From assembly GCA_052148435.1 (NCBI GenBank), contig JBKQIF010000099.1:1-64000 (forward strand): a stretch of 64,000 nucleotides of DNA. The letters run 5' to 3'. Origin of the DNA: JBEKYD01 sp052148435 (GTDB lineage: Bacteria; Acidobacteriota; Terriglobia; Bryobacterales; Bryobacteraceae). The notes beneath the pieces were generated by a model. The model was not told the origin of the DNA, did no database searches, and was given only the letters and a program-made list of their open reading frames with translations. Numbering within the stretch: position 1 is the first letter of the stretch; each line of letters opens with the position of its first letter. Below are positions 35,849 through 48,045 of this stretch, piece after piece. Made by a program: the position numbers and the translations under genes.

Positions 35849-37211
35849 TCTCACCACCAACTTCGCCGGCATCCGCTGCCCCAATCCCTTCTGGCTGGCT
35901 TCCGGGCCGCCCACCAATTGCGGCGAGCAGATCATGCGCGCCTTCGACGCCGGCTGGGGCGGCGCCGTCTGGAAAACTATCGGCGAGCCCATCGTCAACG
36001 TATCCTCGCGCTACTCCTCGGTGGATTGGAATGGCCAGCGCATGATGGGGCTCAACAATATCGAGCTCATCACCGACCGGCCGATTGAAGTCAACCTGCG
36101 CGAAATCGCCGAGGTCAAGAAACGCTATCCCACCCACGCCGTCATCGCTTCGCTCATGGTGGAATCGAGGCGCGAAACCTGGCACGACATCGTCAAACGC
36201 AGTGAAGACGCCGGCGCCGACGGCCTGGAGCTCAACTTCGGCTGCCCGCACGGCATGAGCGAGCGCGGCATGGGTTCCGCCGTGGGCCAGGTGCCCGAAT
36301 ACGCCTCGATGATTACCGAGTGGGTGAAGGAAGCCGCGCGCACTCCCGTGCTGGTCAAACTCACCCCAAATGTCACCGATATCCGTGCCGTCGCGCGCGC
36401 CGCCAAACGCGGCGGAGCCGACGCCCTCAGCGCCATCAACACCATCAACTCCATCACCGGCATCGATCTCGATACCTTCACCCCGCGGCCGGACGTAGGC
36501 GGGCTCTCCTCGCATGGCGGCTACTGCGGTCCGGCAGTGAAACCCATCGCCCTGCACCTGGTGCAGCAGGTGGCCTCGGACCCGGAGGTCGGCCTGCCGA
36601 TTTCCGGCATCGGCGGTATCGACGGCTGGCGCGAATCGGCTGAGTTCATGCTGCTCGGCTGCGGCACCGTACAGGTTTGCACCGCGGTCATGCACTACGG
36701 CTATCGCATCGTCGAAGATATGATCGACGGGCTCTCCAACTGGATGGACGAAAAAGGCTTCGGCGCCATCCACGACTTCCGCGGCCGCGCCCTCTCCAAA
36801 ATCACCGAGTGGAAGCACCTCGACCTGAATTACAAAATCGTGGCCCGCATCCACGCCGACAAGTGCATCGGATGCGAGCTTTGCTATATCGCCTGCTGGG
36901 ATGGCGCCCACCAGTGCATTCACCTCGACGCGGCCCACTATGCGCATCTCAAACCGGCGGATGTGGAAGCCGCCAGCCGGTCGCGTATCGCCGTGACGCC
37001 CATTGCCAAACTGGGAGCCATACCGGGAGCCTTCGATGCCGCGCCCGCCGCCACGCCGCCCGAACGCATTCCTCACGTGGATGAAGAGGAGTGCGTGGGC
37101 TGCAACCTGTGCTGGCTGGTCTGCCCCGCCCCCGGCTCCATCACCATGGAAAAAGTTCCGCTCGGCAAGGACTCTGAATCCTGGCACCAGAGGACCCGGT
37201 CCCATGCCTGA
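35841..37211 (+). CDS. preA: Dihydropyrimidine dehydrogenase, catalytic subunit PreA
   Basis: 456 residues, overlapping preT by eight bases. An FMN TIM barrel like dihydroorotate dehydrogenase, with the active-site Cys135 in ELNFGCPHGMSERGMGSAVG, KLTPNVTDIRAVARAAKRGG and the substrate segment INTINSITGID. At the C-terminus are two 4Fe-4S sites, CIGCELCYIAC and CVGCNLCWLVCP, that receive electrons from PreT. It reduces uracil/thymine to the 5,6-dihydro forms. Length and motifs resemble the Pseudomonas-type enzyme. Confidence 0.95.
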   Translation: MPDLTTNFAGIRCPNPFWLASGPPTNCGEQIMRAFDAGWGGAVWKTIGEPIVNVSSRYSSVDWNGQRMMGLNNIELITDRPIEVNLREIAEVKKRYPTHAVIASLMVESRRETWHDIVKRSEDAGADGLELNFGCPHGMSERGMGSAVGQVPEYASMITEWVKEAARTPVLVKLTPNVTDIRAVARAAKRGGADALSAINTINSITGIDLDTFTPRPDVGGLSSHGGYCGPAVKPIALHLVQQVASDPEVGLPISGIGGIDGWRESAEFMLLGCGTVQVCTAVMHYGYRIVEDMIDGLSNWMDEKGFGAIHDFRGRALSKITEWKHLDLNYKIVARIHADKCIGCELCYIACWDGAHQCIHLDAAHYAHLKPADVEAASRSRIAVTPIAKLGAIPGAFDAAPAATPPERIPHVDEEECVGCNLCWLVCPAPGSITMEKVPLGKDSESWHQRTRSHA

Positions 37212-37218
37212 CTCGGTG

Positions 37219-37294
37219 GGGCATGCTTTAGCTTGCCCTATATCCTTACTTGTGGGGCAGGTTGTCAACCTGCCGGCCGATTGTCAATCGGCCT
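37219..37294. repeat. Three adjoining hairpins, families B/C type
   Basis: GGGGCATGC-TTTA-GCTTGCCC (37219-37239, behind GGT), GGCAGGTTGTCAACCTGCC (37257-37275, behind GTGG... at 37253) and GGCCGATTGTCAATCGGCC (37276-37294). The first keeps the TTTA-type loop of family B with a new stem. They fill the 126-base gap between preA and the dihydropyrimidinase gene and would be transcribed within the operon. Confidence 0.7.
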
Positions 37295-37337
37295 TTTCTT
37301 CATCCCGTCGGAGTCCCCAATAGGAGCCGCCCAATAG

Positions 37338-38732
37338 ATGTCCACAACCCTGATCCGCAACGGCACCGTAGTCACCGCCACCGAGACCCGTCCGGCCGAC
37401 GTGTTGATCGAAGGCGAGCGTATTAAAGAGGTCCGCGCCGGATTGCCCGTGTCCGGTGTCGATCGCGTCATCGACGCCGCCGGACTGTACGTGCTTCCCG
37501 GCGGTATCGATGCCCATACCCACCTGGACATGCCCTTCGGCGGCACCACTTCCTCCGACGATTTCCTCAGCGGCACGCGCGCCGCCGCGTTCGGCGGCAC
37601 CACCAGCCTGGTGGACTTCGCTATTCAGGCCCGCGGCACCCGCATGCGCGATGCCCTCGATACCTGGTGGAAGAAAGCCGAAGGCAAAGCCGTCATCGAT
37701 TACGGCCTGCACATGATCGTTACCGACCTCGGCGGCGCCGGCCTCGAGGACATGGACGACATGGTCGCCGAAGGCGTGGCCAGCTTCAAGCTCTTCATGG
37801 CCTATCCCAATGTGCTGATGGTGGACGACGCCACCATCTTCAAGGCCCTTTCGCAAACCGCCAAAAACGGCGCGCTCATCTGCATGCACGCCGAAAACGG
37901 AAGCGTGATCGATGTCATCGTCGCCCGCGCCCTGGCCGAGGGCAAAACCGCTCCCATCTATCACGCCCTCACCCGCCCGCCGCTCGCCGAAGCCGAGGCC
38001 GTGCACCGCGCCATCGCCCTGGCCGAGATTGCCGGCGCTCCCGTCTACATCGTGCACCTGTCGTGCGAAGACGCGCTCAACCAGGTGCGCGAAGCCCGCG
38101 ACCGCGGCGTACCGGCCTTCGCCGAAACCTGCCCGCAGTATCTGCTGCTCTCCATCGAGGAGCTGGAGCGCCCCAATTTCGAAGGCGCCAAATATGTCTT
38201 CACTCCCCCGCTCCGGTCCAAAGAAAATCTACCCAAACTGTGGGATGGTTTGAAAGACGATCATCTGCAAGTGGTTTCCACCGACCATTGCCCCTTCTGC
38301 TTCGCCGACCAGAAAATCCTCGGCAAGGACGATTTCACCAAAATCCCCAACGGCGGTCCGGGCATCGAGAACCGCCTCCAGTTGCTCTATCACCACGGCG
38401 TCAACGCCGGCAAGATTTCGCTCAACCGCTTCGTGGAGATTACTTCCACTACCCCCGCGCGCATTTTCGGCATGTATCCCAGGAAAGGCGAAATCGCTCC
38501 CGGCAGCGACGCCGACCTCGTCCTGTGGGATCCAGCCGCGCTGCTTACCATCAGCGCCAGCACGCACCACATGCGCGTGGATTATTCCATGTTCGAGGGC
38601 TATCAGGTGAAAGGCAACGCCCGCACCGTAATCTCCCGCGGCGAAATAATCGTAGACCAAGGCGAGTTCCTAGGCCAACCCGGCCGCGGCCAATACCTGA
38701 AGCGCACCGCCCGCGGCGGCGCCTGGAAATAA
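37338..38732 (+). CDS. hydA: Dihydropyrimidinase
   Basis: 464 residues. A two-zinc amidohydrolase that opens dihydrouracil or dihydrothymine to the N-carbamoyl beta-amino acid. Metal ligands are visible: His60 and His62 (IDAHTHLDMPFGG), the carboxylated Lys151 (ASFKLFMAYPN), His184 (ICMHAENG), His240 (YIVHLSCEDA) and the Asp in VVSTDHCPFC. It is the third step-enzyme of the operon. A beta-ureidopropionase, needed to release beta-alanine, is not encoded in the window. Confidence 0.94.
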   Translation: MSTTLIRNGTVVTATETRPADVLIEGERIKEVRAGLPVSGVDRVIDAAGLYVLPGGIDAHTHLDMPFGGTTSSDDFLSGTRAAAFGGTTSLVDFAIQARGTRMRDALDTWWKKAEGKAVIDYGLHMIVTDLGGAGLEDMDDMVAEGVASFKLFMAYPNVLMVDDATIFKALSQTAKNGALICMHAENGSVIDVIVARALAEGKTAPIYHALTRPPLAEAEAVHRAIALAEIAGAPVYIVHLSCEDALNQVREARDRGVPAFAETCPQYLLLSIEELERPNFEGAKYVFTPPLRSKENLPKLWDGLKDDHLQVVSTDHCPFCFADQKILGKDDFTKIPNGGPGIENRLQLLYHHGVNAGKISLNRFVEITSTTPARIFGMYPRKGEIAPGSDADLVLWDPAALLTISASTHHMRVDYSMFEGYQVKGNARTVISRGEIIVDQGEFLGQPGRGQYLKRTARGGAWK

Positions 38733-38764
38733 GTGGGACAGACCATCGCATTTTGTGGTCTGTC
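38733..38764 (+). repeat. REP-like hairpin, family A
   Basis: Foot GTGG (38733-38736), GACAGACCA (38737-38745), loop tcgcattttg, TGGTCTGTC (38756-38764). It begins right after the TAA of the dihydropyrimidinase gene. Confidence 0.75.
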
Positions 38765-38788
38765 GTTTCCCGCCCTACCGGACTACCC

Positions 38789-38834
38789 GTGGCGCGGACT
38801 CTCAGTCTGCAGCGTCGGCTTTCAAGCCGACGTT
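38789..38834 (+). repeat. Two-hairpin element, family D
   Basis: GTGGCGCG, hairpin GACT-CTC-AGTC, TGCAGC, hairpin GTCGGCT-TTCA-AGCCGAC, GTT. Compared with 32655-32700, the first stem has changed at two base pairs with both sides altered, and one pair in the second stem likewise. Confidence 0.75.
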
Positions 38835-39221
38835 TGTTTTCCTTCGTAGCGCCGGCGATCCTTGTCGCCGGTATGCTGAAAAGAACCATCGTCAACCGGC
38901 CGCCCCCGGCATTCCCCTTAGTACTCAGGCCGAGGGCCTGCCCCACACTCGGCCAACTGGAATACGTCATCGCAATTCCGAAAATACGAACGTGCCCAAC
39001 GCTGTACCCCGACAACGCGCCTCGCTCGGTCACGGAAGACATGACTCGGCTGAAGAACGCCTCCAAGCAATTTACAACAAAGCAGTTAGGACAGCATGAG
39101 CGCCTGGTTCCCAAGGCCGTCCGATTCGAAATCCTAGGCCCGCGTGATACGGTAGGATGAAAGGCGGGGACCTGTGCCAGCACACTGGAGCAAAGCGTTT
39201 CTTTTCTTGCATTCGGCGCCA

Positions 39222-39421
39222 AGATTGGCTTTGTTCGGTAACGCCGTTTCGGGTTTCGGCTTTTGTGCATTTTTGTGCATGGAATGAGGACGCTGGCAGC
39301 CGGCGCGCAGTTGGCTCCGGATCTGATAAGGGATTATGGCTCAATAAGTTACCGCCAGAGTTGGCTTTGTTCGGTAACGTCCGTCTGGGTTACGGTTTTT
39401 GTGCATTCTTGTGCAGGCAAT
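39222..39421 (+). repeat. Two direct repeats of about 63 bases
   Basis: Copies at 39222-39286 and 39357-39421, 135 bases apart, both with ttggctttgttcggtaacg near the start, a variable middle and tttgtgcat...ttgtgca near the end. Minus-strand translation gives HKSRNPKRRYRTKPILA and HKNRNPDGRYRTKPTLA. Neither belongs to a gene. It may be a dispersed repeat; I see no terminal inverted structure. Confidence 0.6.
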
Positions 39422-39435
39422 GCCATGGAGTTTAA

Positions 39436-39561
39436 GTGATTCGTGGTAGCGACCCCTCCATCGCCGCACTGGCGGCTGGCGTAGTGGTGGCCCTGTTCGC
39501 TCTAATGCGCGGGAGCGCGGAGGCGGCCGAAACCTCTGCGCCAGCCTCGGAAATCGCCTGA
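39436..39561 (+). CDS. Possible 41-residue one-TM small protein
   Basis: GTG start with GGAG five bases upstream; the product reads MIRGSDPSIAALAAG, then VVVALFALM, then RGSAEAAETSAPASEIA. One short hydrophobic helix and an acidic tail. It stops four bases before the ATG of the 3-methyladenine glycosylase gene, so translation could be coupled. I know no family. It is supported only by the ribosome site, the spacing and the amino-acid pattern. Confidence 0.4.
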   Translation: MIRGSDPSIAALAAGVVVALFALMRGSAEAAETSAPASEIA

Positions 39562-39565
39562 CCAA

Positions 39566-40153
39566 ATGGAAACCATCGAGCGATGCTCCTGGGCTTCGGG
39601 CGCCGCCATGACCGATTATCACGACCGCGAGTGGGGCGTGCCCCTGCACGACGACCGCAAGCTCTTTGAGTTCCTGATCCTGGAGGGCGCGCAAGCGGGC
39701 CTGAGCTGGTCCACCATTCTCAATAAGCGCAAGGCCTATCGAGCCGCATTCGATCGCTTCGATCCCCGCAAAATCGCCGCCTATGATGAAGCCCGCATCC
39801 AGCTTCTCCTGGCCAATGCCGGCATCGTACGCAACCAACTCAAGATCCGCGCCGCCGTCCGCAACGCCGCCGCATTTCTGGCCGTCCGCGAGGAGTTCGG
39901 TAGCTTCGACCGCTATATCTGGCAGTTTGTCGGCGGCAGCCCCAAGTCCAACCGCTGGCGCGACTCGAAAGAAGTGCCAGCCAAAACCGCCGAATCGGGT
40001 GCCATGAGCAAAGACCTCGCCCGCCGCGAATTCACCTTCGTCGGATCGACGATCTGCTACGCCTTCATGCAGGCTACCGGCATGGTGAACGACCACCTCG
40101 TCACTTGCTTCCGTCACCCGGGCGACCAGCGCCGCCGGCGGTTCGAAACCTGA
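39566..40153 (+). CDS. tag: DNA-3-methyladenine glycosylase I
   Basis: 195 residues. It removes 3-methyladenine from alkylated DNA in base excision repair. The family blocks are RCSWASGAAMTDYHDREWGV (N-terminal zinc Cys and active-site region), FEFLILEGAQAGLSWSTIL, KIAAYDEARIQLLLANAGIVRN, and FTFVGSTICYAFMQATGMVNDH with the later CFRH for the zinc site. Length matches E. coli Tag. Monocistronic apart from the small frame just upstream. Confidence 0.95.
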   Translation: METIERCSWASGAAMTDYHDREWGVPLHDDRKLFEFLILEGAQAGLSWSTILNKRKAYRAAFDRFDPRKIAAYDEARIQLLLANAGIVRNQLKIRAAVRNAAAFLAVREEFGSFDRYIWQFVGGSPKSNRWRDSKEVPAKTAESGAMSKDLARREFTFVGSTICYAFMQATGMVNDHLVTCFRHPGDQRRRRFET

Positions 40154-40194
40154 AGGTGGCAGTAGCGGATATGGGTGCGCGTCCAGGCCTCGAA

Positions 40195-41112
40195 TTAAAC
40201 AGCCGACGTTAAGGTTTCCATCCACTGTTCGAGTTCGGGCGGCAGAGGGGAAACCAGGGTCATTTCGCGGCCGTCGGAGGGGCGGGTGAAGCGGATGCGG
40301 TGGGCATGCAGGAAATAGCGGCCCAAGGCGGGACTTCCCTCGACCCGCGCGGGCGCGCCGTACAGCGTATCTCCGGCAACGGGATGGCCGATGCTGGCCA
40401 GGTGCACGCGGACCTGGTGAGTGCGGCCGGTGCCGATCCGAACTTCCAGCAGGGTGAAGTTGGGGAACCGGCGCAATACCTGGTACTCACTCCAGGCGGC
40501 GCGGCCGGAGTCGAGCTTGGCGGTCATGCGGATGCGGCGCACCGGGTCGCGCGCAATCGGGCGTTCGATGCGGCCGTGATCGGCCCGGACGCGGCCACCG
40601 ACCAGCGCTAGGTACACCTTTTCCACGCGCCTCCCGGCAAACTGCTCGGCCAGGCGCCGGTGCGCCGCGTCGTTCTTGGCCACCAGCAGTACGCCGCTGG
40701 TGAAACGATCCAGGCGGTGAACGATACCGGGGCGCAAGGGACCGCCCACCGCCGAAAGGGCACCGAAACGGCCGAGCAAGGCGTTCACCAGCGTCCCGGA
40801 GTGCACGCCCGCGCCGGCATGCACTACCATGCCCGCGGGTTTATCGATGGCGACCAGGTCGTCGTCCTCGTATATCACAGCCAGCGGGATCTGTTCCGGA
40901 GCGGCGGATAACGGAGGGCGCTGGGCGGGATCGACGGCGATGGCTTCGCCGGAGCGAACCTGATGCGAAGCGCGGCGAGGATCGCCATTCACCAGCACGC
41001 GCCCGCTCTTGATCCAATCCTGAACGAGGGCCCGGCTTTCTTCGGGGTACCGATCATGCACGGCACGATCCAAACGGCGGCCGGTGTCGCGAGCTTCAGC
41101 AAGAAATTGCAC
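40195..41112 (-). CDS. RluA/RluD-family 23S rRNA pseudouridine synthase
   Basis: 305 residues. An S4 RNA-binding domain (~15-60, SRALVQDWIKSGRVLVNG) precedes the synthase domain with the catalytic Asp135 in GIVHRLDRFTSGVLLVAKND and the block EKVYLALVGGRV and GRTHQVRVHLASIGHPVAGD. RluD makes pseudouridines 1911, 1915 and 1917 in helix 69 of 23S rRNA; the S4 domain supports that over RluA/RluC, but the position cannot be set from sequence alone. Convergent with tag. Confidence 0.92.
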   Translation of the reverse strand: MQFLAEARDTGRRLDRAVHDRYPEESRALVQDWIKSGRVLVNGDPRRASHQVRSGEAIAVDPAQRPPLSAAPEQIPLAVIYEDDDLVAIDKPAGMVVHAGAGVHSGTLVNALLGRFGALSAVGGPLRPGIVHRLDRFTSGVLLVAKNDAAHRRLAEQFAGRRVEKVYLALVGGRVRADHGRIERPIARDPVRRIRMTAKLDSGRAAWSEYQVLRRFPNFTLLEVRIGTGRTHQVRVHLASIGHPVAGDTLYGAPARVEGSPALGRYFLHAHRIRFTRPSDGREMTLVSPLPPELEQWMETLTSAV

Positions 41113-41171
41113 GAAATGAGGTTATCGTCTCCCAGCCGGTTGCGGAAAAAACTGGACAGGCCAGGAGGCCT

Positions 41172-41600
41172 CTACTGGGAAGTCGGAGGAACCGCCGCCA
41201 CTCCTATCGGCTGGTCGGGCCCGGCTCCGGACTCCTCCGGCGGGTTCCGCGTTTCCGTCGCCAATCCCCGGCGATCGTAGAACTGGACCCGGCAGAAACA
41301 ACAATGATACAGCCGGCCGCCAGCCCTATGCTCCAGCCAATTCAGGAGCCCGGAGGCCATCGGGTCGATTTTGTCGAGCCCTCTCAACTTCGCGATCCGG
41401 TAAGTGCCACAGCGCGGGCAGCGCGCCGATGGTCCCAGATGAAAACGGTAGTGGCGCGGGAAATACTGCACGCGCTCACAGCGGCGGCATTGGTAGATCC
41501 CCAAGAAGCTGAAGCGCTCGAAGAAGGTACGATGAATCCTTCGAAGCCTCCCGCCGCAATGGGCACAGTTCATCATTCCACAAGGCGCATTGGCGCTCAA
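41172..41600 (-). CDS. Zinc-ribbon protein of unknown function
   Basis: 142 residues, with internal ATGs at residues 9 and 10 (41576, 41573) as equally likely starts; no start has a good ribosome site. Three Cys pairs, CAHCGGRLRRIHRTF, CRRCERV and CPRCGTYRIAKL, are followed by a single CCFC, enough for two zinc ribbons. The pattern CxxCG-x3-RRIHRTFFER is familiar from multi-copy short proteins in Acidobacteria, but no function is known. The last 30 residues are low-complexity. It shares a short leader region with uvrA on the other strand. Confidence 0.65.
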   Translation of the reverse strand: MSANAPCGMMNCAHCGGRLRRIHRTFFERFSFLGIYQCRRCERVQYFPRHYRFHLGPSARCPRCGTYRIAKLRGLDKIDPMASGLLNWLEHRAGGRLYHCCFCRVQFYDRRGLATETRNPPEESGAGPDQPIGVAAVPPTSQ

Positions 41601-41679
41601 TTATTTATAACCCAATTTGCGGAACGGGGACAATACGCGGGACAATAGGGAGTTTCCCCTTTTCGTCAAATCGTCCACT

Positions 41680-44438
<2,759 letters not shown>

Positions 44439-44442
<4 letters not shown>

Positions 44443-45398
44443 GCCGTTACCGGCAACAACCCATCGATTTCGCCAAGCTGAAGACCGTCGGTCTGGCCGA
44501 GCGCGGCGGCAAAGTGAAAGCGGCGAACTTCGCCACCCCGTACACGCGGGGCGCGGGCATGGCGGCGTGGCTGGATTCGCTCCCCCGGATTCTGGCCGCG
44601 AACGCGTTTCGCGCCGTGGTGGACCGGGTGTACGAGGCGCGCGCGGCGGGGCGTGCCATCGTTTGGGGCATGGGCGGGCACGTCATCAAGTGCGGCCTGG
44701 CGCCGGTGCTGCTGGACCTGATGCGCCGCGGGTATGTCACCGCTTTTGCGCTTAACGGGTCGACCGCCATCCACGATTTCGAGATCGCCCTGGCGGGACA
44801 TACCAGCGAGGACGTGGAAGCGGTGCTGCCGGACGGGCGTTTCGGCTCGGCCGAGGAGACGGGCCGCGAAATGAACCGCGCCATCAAGGGCGGCGTGAGC
44901 GAGGGCCTGGGGATGGGCGAAGCATTGGGGCGATGGCTGGAACTGTGCGCCTCGCCGCAATACGCCGCCTCCAGCCTGTTGCTGGGAGCCTATCGGAATT
45001 CGACCCCGGTGACGGTGCACGTGGCCATTGGCACGGATACGCCGCACACCCATCCGGCGGCCGACGGCGCGGCCATCGGCGCCGCTACCCACCTCGACTT
45101 TCGCCTGCTGTGCTCTATCGTCGCGGAGCTCGATGGCGGCGGCGTTTACCTGAACGTGGGCTCGGCGGTGGTGCTGCCGGAAGTGTTTCTCAAGGCGGTT
45201 TCCGCGGTCCGCAATCTGGGACATCCGCTAGCCGGGTTTACCACCGTGAATTTCGATTTTCTGCAGCACTACCGCCCACGGGTGAACGTGGTCGAGCGTC
45301 CGCACGCGGCCGCGGGCGGGCAGGGCTATGCCATCACCGGCCACCATGAGCTGATGATCCCGCTGCTGGCGGCGGCGCTGATCGAGCGCGACGTATGA
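44439..45398 (+). CDS. Deoxyhypusine synthase-like protein
   Basis: 319 residues. A Rossmann-type region carries VWGMGGHVIKCGLAPVLLDL and AFALNGSTAIHDFEIALAGH, which resembles the NAD-binding and active-site architecture of the deoxyhypusine synthase family found in some bacteria (where it often acts on a small molecule rather than eIF5A). HVAIGTDTPHTHPAADGAAI and YLNVGSAVVLPEVFLKA fit a strand-loop-helix with a bound nucleotide. No known substrate. It is coupled to uvrA upstream and the CPBP protease downstream by ATGA overlaps, although uvrA itself is unlikely to be functionally related. Confidence 0.5.
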
Positions 45399-46165
45399 TG
45401 CCGCTCGGCCAGGAACCGCCGTCTCCGGAGCCGTCGCTTCCGAACCCGGCGCCGGAAACGGAACGCGAGGCCTTCTGGAGCTACATGGACGTGCTGGTGT
45501 TCGCCGGATTGACCGTGCCCAGCCTGCTGCTGGGGGATCTCATCGTCAGGCTCGTGGTTGCTCTGTTTCACTGGCACGCCCGCTTTCGGGTGGCCGAAGC
45601 CCTGCCCGCTCAATTCCTCGGATACCTGATCCTGTTCGGCCTGCTGGCGCTGCTGTTACGCATGGAATACGAGCGGCCGTTCTGGAAGTCGCTCGGTTGG
45701 CGCCGGATGTATTGGCCGCCGCTGGGGATCGTGCTATGCGGCTTCGCCGCCGCGTTCGGGGTGGCGTGGATCGGGTCGCACTTTCGGTTGCCGGACGGCA
45801 GTACGCCCATGACGGAATTGATGGAGAACCGCACGGCCGTTCTGCTTATGGCGATTTTCGGCATCACCGCCGGCCCGCTGTGCGAGGAGCTGGGTTTTCG
45901 CGGCTTGCTGCAGCCCCTGCTGGTGCGCAGCCTGGGGGCGTTCCCTGGAATCGTGCTGACCGCCATTCCGTTCGGGTTGCTCCACTTTCGGGAATATGGC
46001 AACTCGCTCGGCTATGCGGCTCTGGTCAGCCTGGCTGGGGTGGGCTTTGGGTGGGTGCGCCACCTCACCGGCTCGACCAAGGCGTCGACCCTGATGCATG
46101 CGTCGTACAATGCGTTTGTCATACTGGTGATGCTGCGTGCCGAGGATCTGCCCAAAGCATGGTAG
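45395..46165 (+). CDS. CPBP-family intramembrane metalloprotease
   Basis: 256 residues with six to eight membrane helices. The conserved CAAX/CPBP motifs are present: GPLCEELGFRGLLQPLLVR (EExxxR), IPFGLLHFREYG (FxxxH) and STLMHASYNAFVILV (HxxxN). Bacterial members are glutamate-type intramembrane endopeptidases used in immunity to bacteriocins or in processing of small peptides; the target here is unknown. ATGA overlap with the preceding gene. Confidence 0.88.
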   Translation: MMPLGQEPPSPEPSLPNPAPETEREAFWSYMDVLVFAGLTVPSLLLGDLIVRLVVALFHWHARFRVAEALPAQFLGYLILFGLLALLLRMEYERPFWKSLGWRRMYWPPLGIVLCGFAAAFGVAWIGSHFRLPDGSTPMTELMENRTAVLLMAIFGITAGPLCEELGFRGLLQPLLVRSLGAFPGIVLTAIPFGLLHFREYGNSLGYAALVSLAGVGFGWVRHLTGSTKASTLMHASYNAFVILVMLRAEDLPKAW

Positions 46166-46175
46166 AGACAAGAGC

Positions 46176-47201
<1,026 letters not shown>

Positions 47202-47208
47202 GCTCGAA

Positions 47209-47715
47209 ATGCGAAAACTGACAACCCTTCTTCTTCTTTGCTCGGCCGCGCTCCTCGCCCAAGGCCCGCGGCGAGCCCCCGGATTCGCCCTGTTCGATTC
47301 CAAGATGCAAGTCTACGACCTGTACGATTATCGCGGCAAGATCGTGCTCCTCGAATTCATGCAGACCACCTGCCCGCATTGCGCCGCCTTCGCGGACGTT
47401 TTGGAACAGGTGGAAAAGAAGTACGGCGATAAGGTACGGATTCTGGCGGTAGTTCACGCACCGGACGACAACTCCAATACCGTGGCCAAGTTCGCCGCCG
47501 GACATGCCGCGCAGTATCCGATCCTCTTCGACCAGGGCCAGATGGCGTATTCCTACGTGCGCAGCGGGAGCCTGCAGTTCCCGCACGTTTACCTGATCGA
47601 CGCCAACGGCATGATTCAGGGCGACTACCTTTACGGCTTGACTACCCGCGACGTTTTTGAGGGCAATCGCCTGTTTCAGGAAATCGACCGGCTGCTGGCG
47701 GGCGGGAGGAAGTAA
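47209..47715 (+). CDS. Exported thioredoxin-fold (TlpA/redoxin-like) protein
   Basis: 168 residues with signal peptide MRKLTTLLLLCSAALLAQ. The fold has LLEFMQTTCPHCAAFADVLEQ; the CPHC active site is DsbA-like, but the length and AVVHAPDDNSNTVAKF, then FPHVYLIDANGMI fit the redoxin/TlpA family, with the cis-Pro in QFPHV. It would act on disulfides or cytochrome c apoproteins in the periplasm. Seven bases after mtnA, so the same transcript. Confidence 0.85.
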   Translation: MRKLTTLLLLCSAALLAQGPRRAPGFALFDSKMQVYDLYDYRGKIVLLEFMQTTCPHCAAFADVLEQVEKKYGDKVRILAVVHAPDDNSNTVAKFAAGHAAQYPILFDQGQMAYSYVRSGSLQFPHVYLIDANGMIQGDYLYGLTTRDVFEGNRLFQEIDRLLAGGRK

Positions 47716-47720
47716 GGTCG

Positions 47721-47765
47721 AAGCTTTCAGCCACACCCGAGCTGATCGCCGATCGCTGAAAGCTT
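47721..47765. repeat. Inverted repeat AAGCTTTCAGC / GCTGAAAGCTT
   Basis: An 11-base perfect inverted repeat (47721-47731 and 47755-47765) with a 23-base spacer, five bases after the stop of the thioredoxin-fold gene. The same words occur at 18370-18452. It could form a long-stem structure at the transcript end but lacks a T-run. Confidence 0.45.
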
Positions 47766-47787
47766 GCCGCCGAGTAGAATAAAAGAT

Positions 47788-48045
47788 ATGGCGCTGGCGG
47801 CACACCCCGTTACGGCAGACGAGCGCGCCCGGCGCACGCGCGTCTACGAAGAAGCGCTTGCGTCCGTGCGCCTGGAAGGGTTTGAGCTCGACGAGCAAGC
47901 GAAAGCGCTATACCAGCGATACGTCGATGGAGAGCTGACGCTGGCTGAAGTAGGGAGCGCGATCGATGAGCTCGATACCGGAGAATTCGGACCCGTATCT
48001 CTATCCCGGCACAAACGTTCTCAAGAACCTGCGCGGTCTGACTGA
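47788..48045 (+). CDS. VbhA-like antitoxin of Fic toxin
   Basis: 85 residues from ATG 47788. The helix ALASVRLEGFEL contains S-V-R-L-E-G, which fits the Fic-inhibitory motif (S/T)xxxE(G/N) of VbhA-type antitoxins, where the Glu obstructs ATP binding in the Fic active site. The next part, ALYQRYVDGELTLAEVGSAI, has the VbhA three-helix form. An overlapping frame downstream (47966-48082) encodes the start of a Fic protein. The gene has no strong ribosome site. Confidence 0.75.
   Translation: MALAAHPVTADERARRTRVYEEALASVRLEGFELDEQAKALYQRYVDGELTLAEVGSAIDELDTGEFGPVSLSRHKRSQEPARSD

Larger units (their letters stand above)
38733..39435. other. Repeat-rich gap between hydA and tag unit
   Basis: About 700 bases. 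It contains a family A hairpin (38733-38764), a family D element (38789-38834), a hairpin GCCGGCGAT-CCTT-GTCGCCGG (38851-38871) and two direct copies of a ~63-base unit (39222-39286 and 39357-39421). Frames that cross it encode repeat-derived peptides and no recognisable domain. Confidence 0.6.
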
